Part shown: positions 1 to 5,488 of the stretch, in pieces
Layout: every line of letters begins with the position of its first letter
Numbering within the stretch: the first letter of the stretch is position 1
DNA from: Candidatus Acetothermia bacterium
GTDB lineage: Bacteria; Bipolaricaulota; Bipolaricaulia; UBA7950; UBA9294
Length of the DNA stretch: 8,682 nucleotides
NCBI GenBank assembly: GCA_003650505.1
Contig: QMQL01000025.1
Coordinates: 1-8,682, forward strand
Reading direction: 5' to 3'
Notes under the pieces: model-generated
Database searches by the model: none
Told to the model about the DNA's origin: nothing
Seen by the model: only the letters and a program-made list of their open reading frames with translations
Translations under genes and position numbers: made by a program

Positions 1-2037
1 ATCGCCGTCGGGATCGGAGTCGTTGTCAAGCACGGCGATCGTCACCGGCATGTCCTCTCCCGTACCGGCTATGTCGTCCTGGGCGATCGGCGGTTCGTTC
101 ACCATCGCGACCGCGATCGTGACCGTAGCCGTAGCCGTGCCTCCGTTCCCGTCGGTGACGGTGTAGGTGAACGAATCGGTCCCGTTGAAATCGGCATCAG
201 GAGTGTAGGTCACCGCTTCCCCATCGTTGTCGACCGAGCCGTTTTCCGGCTGTGTCACGGCCTGGATCGCGACTGGGTCGCCGTCGGGATCGGAGTCGTT
301 GTCGAGCACCGAGATCACGACCGGCGTGTCCTCGTCGGTACCGGCCGTGTCGTCCTGGGCGATCGGCGTGTCGTTCACCAGCGCTACCGCTACCGCGACC
401 GTAGCCGTAGCCGTGCCTCCGTTCCCGTCGGTGACGGTGTAGGTGAACGAATCGGTGCCGTTGAAGTCAGGATCAGGGGTGTAGACGATATCGCGGCCGT
501 TGTTGACTGCGGTCCCGTTCCTAGGTTCGCTGACCGAGTCGACGCTCAATCTATCCCCATCCGGATCGGTGTCGTTGGCGAGGACGTCGATCTTCACCGT
601 CGTGTCCTCATCGGTATCAGCTCGGTCATCGTTCGCCGTCGGTGGATCGTTGGTCGGGGTGATTGCGATGCTCACAGCTGCTATGTTCGAGTCGTTTATC
701 CCGTCGTTCGCCTTGTACGTGAAAACATCCTCCTGCGTCTCGGATCCATCGTGTACATAGATGAAAGAGCCGTCCGGGTTAAGGGTCAATCTCCCATGTT
801 CCACATCGTCGACTAAGACTGCCGTAAGCTCCGTCATCGGCGCATGCCTGTCGTTTGCGAGGACTCCTGGACTATCGATGTCAATGGTTCCCCCCTCGGC
901 AGCGGTGTACAGATCATCGCTTGCAACCGGGGGCGGCGCACAGATGACGAGGACAGTCACCTCTCCTTCGTTGGAGACCGCTCCGTCATCATCGGCCACG
1001 GTATAGGCGAAACGATCCTCACCGCAGGTCCGGGGGGCAGGGGTATAAGTTATCACGCCGGTCGTCGGGTAAATGCTGACCGACCCGGATTCCGGGGACT
1101 CGGTGATTGTCACTGTCATCGGATCGATCCGGCCGTCGGGATCCTCATCGTTTCCGAGAACGTTGATGCCGACAGAGACGTTTTGATCGGTCGCCGCCTC
1201 ATCATCGCGCGCGATCGGCGGCTCGTTGCAGACGATCGTCACCGTTACCCGCGCCTTGTTCGAGACAGCGCCGTTGTCGTCCTCAACCGTGTACTCGAAG
1301 TAGTCGCTCCCGCACGAGCCGGGATCGGGGCTGTAGGTGACGACCCCGGTCGTCGGGTTGACGTTGACCGCCCCCTCCTGTGGAACCTTTACGATCGCGA
1401 CGGAGGCGCGGTTGATGGACCCGTCGCTATCCGAATCGTTCGCCGGAACATCGATGTTCACCGGGTTTCCAGCTTCGGTTGTCGCTTCGTCATCATTGGC
1501 GACCGGTGGTTCGTTCTGCTCTTCCTCCTCGGCGAGCGGGCCGGTCAGCGGCTCTCCGATCTCAACATCCTTTCCTGCCTTGATCGCGATCCTCGTATCT
1601 CCAGCCTGATACCACTTATCCAGGATGAACTCCACCTCGCGCGTCTCCCTGTCCTTATAGCGCTTGTCGAATTTGATCCCGTAGATCCCGGTCGCCGGAT
1701 CGTCTCCGACTTCACAGTCCTCCGAGGCGTGAAGGACGCTCTCCTCTTGTATGGATCGATCGAGCTCGATCACCCAATGGCTGAGCGATGGCTTCTTCCC
1801 TGAAGTGACACGGTAGGCCCAGGTCGAAGTCCCGTCGTCGTTGTAGACGACGCCGAGGAACTCGAACGTGTGCCCGTCGATCGTCAAGATCTCATCGGCG
1901 AAGGTCCCCACCCCGAGCGAGGCGATGAAGAGGATAGCGGCGAAGATGACGAGTGGTCCTCGTAAGGCGATAGGTAAGTGGCGATCTTGAGATTTCATCC
2001 CCGCTTCGCCCTCCTTGTGCCGCTTGCTTCTGGCCAT
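1..2037 (-). CDS. Secreted tandem cadherin/Ig-like repeat protein, 3' end beyond the window
   Basis: The minus strand is open without a stop from ATG 2037 to base 1 (679 codons), so the C-terminus lies outside. A GGAGGGA ribosome-binding site sits 5 nt before the ATG; a second in-frame ATG (residue 14) is possible. Residues 1-47 form a long signal peptide (basic start, hydrophobic 28-46, likely cut after TFA). Residues about 48-165 form a separate module (GVVYNDDGTSTWAYRV, then SHWVIEL) of a type I associate with N-termini of secreted bacterial proteins. Repeats then begin at about 176, 272, 368, 464, 556 and 648 (96, 96, 96, 92, 92 residues apart), each opening with PP-x-A-x-DD and carrying acidic stretches such as NDSDPDGD, typical of calcium-binding cadherin-like (tandem-95/VCBS-type) domains. 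Repeats 1 and 2 each hold a cysteine pair (242/270, 338/366). Likely surface or extracellular, possibly adhesive; the role is inferred from the family only. Confidence 0.88.
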   Translation of the reverse strand, partial: MARSKRHKEGEAGMKSQDRHLPIALRGPLVIFAAILFIASLGVGTFADEILTIDGHTFEFLGVVYNDDGTSTWAYRVTSGKKPSLSHWVIELDRSIQEESVLHASEDCEVGDDPATGIYGIKFDKRYKDRETREVEFILDKWYQAGDTRIAIKAGKDVEIGEPLTGPLAEEEEQNEPPVANDDEATTEAGNPVNIDVPANDSDSDGSINRASVAIVKVPQEGAVNVNPTTGVVTYSPDPGSCGSDYFEYTVEDDNGAVSNKARVTVTIVCNEPPIARDDEAATDQNVSVGINVLGNDEDPDGRIDPMTVTITESPESGSVSIYPTTGVITYTPAPRTCGEDRFAYTVADDDGAVSNEGEVTVLVICAPPPVASDDLYTAAEGGTIDIDSPGVLANDRHAPMTELTAVLVDDVEHGRLTLNPDGSFIYVHDGSETQEDVFTYKANDGINDSNIAAVSIAITPTNDPPTANDDRADTDEDTTVKIDVLANDTDPDGDRLSVDSVSEPRNGTAVNNGRDIVYTPDPDFNGTDSFTYTVTDGNGGTATATVAVAVALVNDTPIAQDDTAGTDEDTPVVISVLDNDSDPDGDPVAIQAVTQPENGSVDNDGEAVTYTPDADFNGTDSFTYTVTDGNGGTATATVTIAVAMVNEPPIAQDDIAGTGEDMPVTIAVLDNDSDPDGD
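121..456. repeat. Exact 60-bp direct repeat with a 276-bp period inside the Ig-like repeat gene
   Basis: Bases 121-180 and 397-456 are identical over 60 bases, mismatching immediately on both sides. The wider segments 1-205 and 277-481 also align with few differences at the same 276-bp offset, which equals one 92-residue protein repeat. The repeat encodes the end of the domain (FNGTDSFTYTVTDGNGG and the Ala-Thr/Val stretch after it). Such identity indicates recent duplication or gene conversion between neighbouring repeats. It is also a place where short-read assembly could collapse or add repeat units. Confidence 0.9.
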
Positions 2038-2180
2038 CTTTCCCTCCGTGAAGATAGCTCCCTTTGACCCCAGGCTCTGGCTTGCTGCAAATTGATTATT
2101 CCTGAGAAGCCGGTCGTTCAGCGCGATATCCCGCCGTAAGTTAAGTGGAACCGATGTCGACTAACTAGATAGAGGGTTCC
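2038..2180. other. Intergenic gap between the last transporter gene and the repeat-protein gene
   Basis: This 143-bp gap separates two minus-strand genes. Just after the permease stop codon the minus-strand transcript has GGAACC (2180-2175) and GGTTCC (2152-2147), which could pair with a 22-nt loop. There is no T-run, so it is at best a weak hairpin and not a convincing terminator. On the minus strand AATAAT at 2100-2095 is a possible -10 box, about 55 nt before the repeat-gene start, but I found no good -35 partner. The gap length suggests the repeat gene has its own promoter, which I cannot place with confidence. Confidence 0.3.
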
Positions 2181-2870
2181 TTATCTATGCTCTGCATTCC
2201 CGCCGAGTCCGGGGACGCGGACCCGGTTCTCCAGCATCAGGAGGAGGCGGGATACGACGAGGACGATGACGAGGTAGATGAGCGCGACGATCACGTAGGT
2301 GTCGAACGTCCGCGCCGTGTGAAGGGCGATCTTCTTCCCCGCGAACGTGAGCTCGGTCAGGGAGAGGAAGTAGGCGAGAGAGGAGTACTTGATGCTGTAG
2401 ATCAGCTCGTTCGACCAAGAGGGGATGACGATCCGGAGCGCCTGCGGGAGGATGACATGCCTGATTGCCTTCACCTTGCTCAGCCCGATCGAGCGGGCCG
2501 CCATCATCTGCCCGCTTTCGATCGACTGGATCGCGCCGCGGAAGTACTCGGCCTGATAGGCCGCGCTGTTCAGGCCGAGGCCGAAGACCGCGGCCACGAA
2601 CGGCGTGATCTTCAACCCGACCATCGCGAGGTATGGGGGTAGACCGTAATATATGAGAAGGAGCTGGGCGAGGAGGGGGGTCCCGCGGAAAAACTGGACG
2701 TAAACGCTAGTTACGGCCCTGATCGGCCGGTTACCGTACACCCGGCCGAGGGCGAGGAAGATCCCGACGATGAATCCGAGGGTGATCGCGCAGGCGGTCA
2801 GCTCAAGGGTCGTCCCGGCCGCTTCGATCAGGCGGGGTAGTATGCTCCCGGCGAACTTGAAGAACTCCAT
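2181..2870 (-). CDS. Polar amino acid ABC transporter permease (HisM/GlnP type), second permease of the operon
   Basis: A 229-residue inner-membrane subunit of the HisM/GlnP family, normal length, forming the translocation path with the other permease. Hydrophobic segments lie near residues 24-44, 56-76, 88-104 and 190-212. The family motif FRGTPLLAQLLLIYYGLP starts near 61. The cytoplasmic EAA coupling loop, GQMMAARSIGLSKVKAIRH followed by VILPQ, spans about 120-144 and docks on the ATPase. The start lies 3 nt after the ATPase stop; its ribosome-binding site (AGGGGTAGGAT) overlaps that stop, so the two are translationally coupled. The EAA-loop region is very similar to that of the permease at 3655-4350, as expected for a paralogous heterodimer such as HisQ/HisM. 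The amino acid carried cannot be read from the sequence. Confidence 0.95.
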   Translation of the reverse strand: MEFFKFAGSILPRLIEAAGTTLELTACAITLGFIVGIFLALGRVYGNRPIRAVTSVYVQFFRGTPLLAQLLLIYYGLPPYLAMVGLKITPFVAAVFGLGLNSAAYQAEYFRGAIQSIESGQMMAARSIGLSKVKAIRHVILPQALRIVIPSWSNELIYSIKYSSLAYFLSLTELTFAGKKIALHTARTFDTYVIVALIYLVIVLVVSRLLLMLENRVRVPGLGGNAEHR

Positions 2871-2873
2871 ATC

Positions 2874-3653
2874 CTACCCCTGGTTTCCGTAAAGCTCGGT
2901 TATCTTGTGCAAGAACTCTCGCGTCCGCGGCTCCTTGGAAGCGGAGAACAACTGCGCCGGCGGCCCCTGTTCCACGATCACCCCATGCTCCATGAATATG
3001 ATCTCATCGGCGACCGAGCGGGCGAACCCCATCTCGTGTGAGACGACGAGCATCGTCATCCCCTCGCGAGCGAGGGCGATCATCACCGACAGGACTTCGC
3101 CGATCAGCTCGGGGTCGAGGGCCGAGGTCGGCTCGTCGAACAGGATAAGGAGGGGGGACATGGCGAGCGCCCGAGCGATCGATACCCTCTGTTGCTGTCC
3201 GCCGGAGAGTTCGGCCGGGTATGCCTCCGCCTTGTCGCCGAGGCCGACCCGGTCGAGCTCCTCCATCGCGAGCTTGGTCGCCTCCTCCTTACTCATCCCC
3301 CTCACCTTCATCGGCCCGATCCGCACGTTCTCGAGGGCGTTCAAGTGGGTGAAGAGGTTGAAGCTCTGGAAGACGAAGCCGATCTGGGCACGGATCCGGT
3401 TGATGTCCGCCTCCCGGCTCGTCGCCTCGATCTCCCCGAGCCAGACCCTCCCGCTGTCCGGGACGGTCAGCTGATTGATGCAACGGAGAAGGGTGCTCTT
3501 CCCGGTCCCCGACGGACCGATCACGACCTTCGTCTCTCCCCGGCGGATACTCAACGATACCCCCCGCAAGACCTGATTCTCACCGTACGCCTTGTGAAGA
3601 TCTTCAACCCTGAGGACGACCTGGTCGGTCATCCCCTGCTTGTTCTCGGTCAT
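2874..3653 (-). CDS. Polar amino acid ABC transporter ATP-binding protein (GlnQ/HisP type)
   Basis: A 259-residue cytoplasmic ATPase that powers import; a dimer would bind the EAA loops of the two permeases. All family motifs are intact: aromatic A-loop Y23, Walker A GPSGTGKST at 46-54, Q-loop Q96 in FVFQSFNLF, signature LSGGQQQR from 149, Walker B LLILFDEP at 168-175 with catalytic E174, D-loop SALD at 177-180, and H-loop H206 in VVSHEM. These match the polar amino acid group (GlnQ, HisP, ArtP), which is usually 240-260 residues long. The start ATG is one base after the upstream permease stop (TGA-C-ATG), a tight operon junction. A second in-frame Met at residue 8 could be the true start, but no better ribosome-binding site precedes it. 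Confidence 0.97.
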   Translation of the reverse strand: MTENKQGMTDQVVLRVEDLHKAYGENQVLRGVSLSIRRGETKVVIGPSGTGKSTLLRCINQLTVPDSGRVWLGEIEATSREADINRIRAQIGFVFQSFNLFTHLNALENVRIGPMKVRGMSKEEATKLAMEELDRVGLGDKAEAYPAELSGGQQQRVSIARALAMSPLLILFDEPTSALDPELIGEVLSVMIALAREGMTMLVVSHEMGFARSVADEIIFMEHGVIVEQGPPAQLFSASKEPRTREFLHKITELYGNQG

Positions 3654-3654
3654 G

Positions 3655-4350
3655 TCAGCGTTCCACCCGCCCCCTAATCTCGAAACCCGGGATCCGCACC
3701 CTGTCCTCGAGGAACGCGAGTGAACGATTCCCCGCGTAGGTGAGGACGAGGTATATCAATGCCACCACTATCCAGATGATCAGGATCCATTCCGCGCCGA
3801 GCGCATACTGGATCCGCGTCATGATCAGCGTCCCTTCCTTCGCCAGCTCGACCACGCCGATCGCGCTGGCAAGCGAGGTATCCTTGAGGACGCTCGAGAA
3901 CTCGTTCGACCACGGCGGGATCGACAACCGGAATGCCTGGGGGAGGATGATGTGCCGGATCGCCTGAAACTTGCTCATCCCGATCGACCGGGCGGCCATC
4001 ATCTGCCCTTGGCTGATCGCTTGTATCGCCCCGCGGAAGATCTGAGACTGATATGCCGATGAACGGAGGCCGAGGGCGATCAGCGCCGAGGTGAACGCCG
4101 GCAGAAGGATGTGAAACGATCGCGCCAGTCCGCTGTGAAACAAGAGGATCAAGACGAGGGCTGGGATCCCCCGGAAGGTCTGCTCGTACGCTCGACAGAA
4201 CCAGCGGAGCGGGCGGTAACCGTAGACCTGGGCGAACGCAATCGGAAAACCGAGGAGGAGGCCGGTCCCGAGGAGGCCGAGCGTCATCAGGATCGTCGTC
4301 GGAACGCCCTTGACGATCAACGGCCCGATGCTCCCCAGGATTACGCTCAT
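3655..4350 (-). CDS. Polar amino acid ABC transporter permease (HisQ/GlnP type), first permease of the operon
   Basis: A 231-residue inner-membrane permease, normal length for the family. Hydrophobic segments lie near residues 18-40, 62-90 and 187-207. The EAA coupling loop GQMMAARSIGMSKFQAIRH with IILPQAF spans about 115-140 and nearly copies that of the second permease. It has RGIP (60-63) in place of the usual RGTP and lacks the IYYGLP segment that follows in most homologues. KDTSLAS (156-162) is a typical family motif. GGAAGGGAAGG directly precedes the ATG, and the 123-bp gap before it holds a hairpin and a possible small ORF whose stop overlaps this start. The next gene, the ATPase, starts one base after this stop. 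The heterodimer with the permease at 2181-2870 is inferred. Confidence 0.94.
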   Translation of the reverse strand: MSVILGSIGPLIVKGVPTTILMTLGLLGTGLLLGFPIAFAQVYGYRPLRWFCRAYEQTFRGIPALVLILLFHSGLARSFHILLPAFTSALIALGLRSSAYQSQIFRGAIQAISQGQMMAARSIGMSKFQAIRHIILPQAFRLSIPPWSNEFSSVLKDTSLASAIGVVELAKEGTLIMTRIQYALGAEWILIIWIVVALIYLVLTYAGNRSLAFLEDRVRIPGFEIRGRVER

Positions 4351-4400
4351 CCTTCCCTTCCAGTCGGGTAACCCAAGGGGAACGTGAAGGAGCCCTCCAC
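4347..4400 (-). CDS. Possible 17-codon ORF coupled to the permease start
   Basis: On the minus strand an ideal ribosome-binding site, AAGGAGG (4412-4406), lies 5 nt before GTG (4400-4398). The frame reads MEGSFTFPLGYPTGREG and stops at TGA (4349-4347), which overlaps the permease ATG (4350) as ATGA, the classic translational-coupling arrangement. Both the ribosome-binding site and the GTG lie in the 5' arm of the hairpin at 4372-4415, so folding would hide them and ribosomes would open it. I do not recognise the peptide. It may be a real leader ORF or a chance frame through a purine-rich stem, since the permease also has its own purine-rich site. Confidence 0.3.
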   Translation of the reverse strand: MEGSFTFPLGYPTGREG

Positions 4401-4415
4401 GTTCCCCTCCTTGGG
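4372..4415 (-). promoter_or_regulatory. Strong intercistronic hairpin between binding protein and permease genes
   Basis: GGGGAACGTG (4377-4386) pairs perfectly with CACGTTCCCC (4398-4407). The stem is extended outward by CCCAA (4372-4376) with TTGGG (4411-4415) across a 3-base bulge (4408-4410), and the top can close further with AGG/CCT. On the transcribed minus strand only two T residues follow at the base, so it is not a standard intrinsic terminator. Hairpins at this position in binding-protein operons (such as malE-malF and hisJ-hisQ) protect the upstream message and lower downstream expression, giving excess binding protein. The same role here is inferred. A smaller 5-bp hairpin (CACCT 4425-4429 / AGGTG 4436-4440) lies closer to the binding-protein stop. 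Confidence 0.7.
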
Positions 4416-4473
4416 CTTCTGTTTCACCTTAGTTCAGGTGGTCTCTCACCGTTTCAGTGCCCGCCCCTCTTGC

Positions 4474-5325
4474 CTATTGATTGGCGAGGTCGGCCAGCGA
4501 CTGGGCGAAAGCGTCCACATCGCCCTCGTCGAGATAGTGCTTGCTCTCCTTCCACGCCGCTTCGACCTTCGCCTGATCGGTCCCCATGTAAGCCCGGATC
4601 AGGTTATCCCAGGCTCCTGAGGCCTGCAACTTCTTCACCCCATCGTTGATCAAGGGGAGGAGCCCCTTCGGGTCGCCTTCGGCCACGAAGAACCCGAATG
4701 TCTCGCCGGTCTCGATCACGCCGACGATGGCCAACCGCGGGTCGACGACCGCGCTGGCGCGCGAGGCCGGTTCATCCTGAATGACCGCGTCGATGTTCCC
4801 GTTGATCAGGTCGAGGACAGCGAGCGGATAGAGGGGATACTCCGCGAGCTTGACGTCGACCCCGTTGGCGATCAGGTTGTCCTTGATCCAGTTCGCCCCG
4901 GTCGTCTCCGTCTGAGCACCGACGGTGTGTCCGCCGCTCAGGGCGGTGACGATGTTCAATCCGGAGTCCGCCCGGACGATCACAGCCTGGTTCGATGTCC
5001 AGTAAGGATCGGAAAAATCGACCTTCTGCTCGCGGGCCTCGGTGATCGTCGCCCCACTCGCCCCGATATCGACCCGGCCGATACCGACGTCATCGAAGAT
5101 GATGTCCCAATCATAGCTGACGATCTGGACATCGAATCCCTCGACGATCGCGATCATCCGGATCGCATCGAGATCGAAGCCGTAGAAGTTCCCCGCCGTG
5201 TCCGTCCACTCGAACGGAGGCCACGTCGTGTCCGACGCCACGGTATAGGTCTCACCTAACCCCGTGAGGGCGAACGCCCCGACTACCAATATGATCAGCC
5301 AGCCGGTCAACAGCAGTCTTTTCAT
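4474..5325 (-). CDS. Amino acid ABC transporter substrate-binding protein
   Basis: A 283-residue periplasmic or membrane-anchored binding protein of the family-3 (HisJ/GlnH) type; it captures an amino acid and delivers it to the permeases. ATG 5325 is chosen because AAGGAGGTG (5342-5334) lies just before it and MKRLLLTGW begins a clear signal peptide (hydrophobic 4-20). An in-frame ATG at 5379 would add 18 residues but lies upstream of the likely promoter. No lipobox cysteine is present, unlike Gram-positive homologues. SDTTWPPFEW (31-40) and GFDLDAIRMIA (49-59) open lobe 1. R98 in TEAREQKVDFSDPYW is the expected ligand-carboxylate contact, and D184 in VIQDEPA the expected amino-group contact. 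The residues that set side-chain specificity do not let me name the substrate. It is the first gene of the transporter operon. Confidence 0.95.
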   Translation of the reverse strand: MKRLLLTGWLIILVVGAFALTGLGETYTVASDTTWPPFEWTDTAGNFYGFDLDAIRMIAIVEGFDVQIVSYDWDIIFDDVGIGRVDIGASGATITEAREQKVDFSDPYWTSNQAVIVRADSGLNIVTALSGGHTVGAQTETTGANWIKDNLIANGVDVKLAEYPLYPLAVLDLINGNIDAVIQDEPASRASAVVDPRLAIVGVIETGETFGFFVAEGDPKGLLPLINDGVKKLQASGAWDNLIRAYMGTDQAKVEAAWKESKHYLDEGDVDAFAQSLADLANQ

Positions 5326-5349
5326 ACCTGCGACACCTCCTTGAGGATC

Positions 5350-5379
5350 AATGTAGCACAGAACGATAGCACCGGTCAA
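5350..5379 (-). promoter_or_regulatory. Probable sigma-70-type promoter of the transporter operon
   Basis: On the minus strand TTGACC (5379-5374) is a near-consensus -35 box. An 18-nt spacer separates it from TACATT (5355-5350), preceded by TGC, so it forms an extended -10 (TGCTACATT). Transcription would start near 5343, giving a leader of about 18 nt made up almost entirely of the AAGGAGGTG ribosome-binding site. Such a short leader leaves no room for a riboswitch or attenuator ahead of the binding protein. Confidence 0.55.
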
Positions 5380-5400
5380 TCGCCCCCCTTCACCGCCCGG

Positions 5401-5429
5401 TTGGACTCCCCACCGATCGCGGGTAGACT
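5401..5429 (+). promoter_or_regulatory. Possible promoter of glnS
   Basis: TTGGAC (5401-5406) and TAGACT (5424-5429) are separated by exactly 17 bases and resemble -35 and -10 boxes (3 and 4 of 6 consensus positions). Transcription would begin near 5436, about 40 nt before the Met-Gly-Gln mini-ORF. The match is modest, and the main support is the spacing, the position and the need for a promoter here. The -35 boxes of the two divergent promoters are 21 bp apart. Confidence 0.35.
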
Positions 5430-5459
5430 AGACCACGATTCGAATACAGCCGACAAGGC

Positions 5460-5488
5460 GGAGGTGAGAAGCAGAAATGGGGCAGTGA
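5460..5488 (+). promoter_or_regulatory. glnS translation start region: strong ribosome-binding site and a three-codon ORF (Met-Gly-Gln-stop)
   Basis: GGAGGTGA (5460-5467) matches eight bases of the anti-Shine-Dalgarno complement. It is 23 nt (from GGAGG) before the glnS ATG at 5488, too far for normal use. The ATG at a workable distance, 5477, is out of frame with glnS and reads ATG-GGG-CAG-TGA, with its stop overlapping the glnS ATG by one base (TGATG). Ribosomes may therefore translate Met-Gly-Gln and restart on glnS. Two other readings are possible. The weak GGGG at 5479-5482 may serve glnS directly, or one G may be missing from that run; adding it would join ATG 5477 to glnS in frame. Confidence 0.4.

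Noticed and set aside
383..411. Imperfect hairpin GCTACCGCTAC / GTAGCCGTAGC
   Set aside because: It lies within the repeat gene and is explained by alternating Ala/Thr/Val codons at a repeat boundary.
844..1803. 319-codon plus-strand open frame
   Set aside because: It lies opposite the repeat-protein gene, has Arg/Asp-rich low-complexity composition and no family motifs. The minus-strand frame has a signal peptide, ribosome-binding site and clear domain repeats.
1..2037. CRISPR-like or non-coding tandem repeat array
   Set aside because: The 276-bp period and codon-aligned variation fit protein domain repeats, not CRISPR spacers.
2147..2180. GGAACC/GGTTCC inverted repeat as a terminator of the transporter operon
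   Set aside because: Six base pairs with a 22-nt loop and no T-run; too weak to call as a terminator.
2187..2642. 151-codon plus-strand open frame over the permease gene
   Set aside because: Extremely rich in Asp, Glu and Arg without motifs; it is the complement of the hydrophobic permease.
5326..5379. 18-residue N-terminal extension of the binding protein
   Set aside because: It begins upstream of the likely promoter and would bury the signal peptide. ATG 5325 has a strong AAGGAGGTG.
5341..5487. TTG start adding 49 residues to GlnRS
   Set aside because: The added residues have no counterpart in GlnRS proteins and overlap both candidate promoters.
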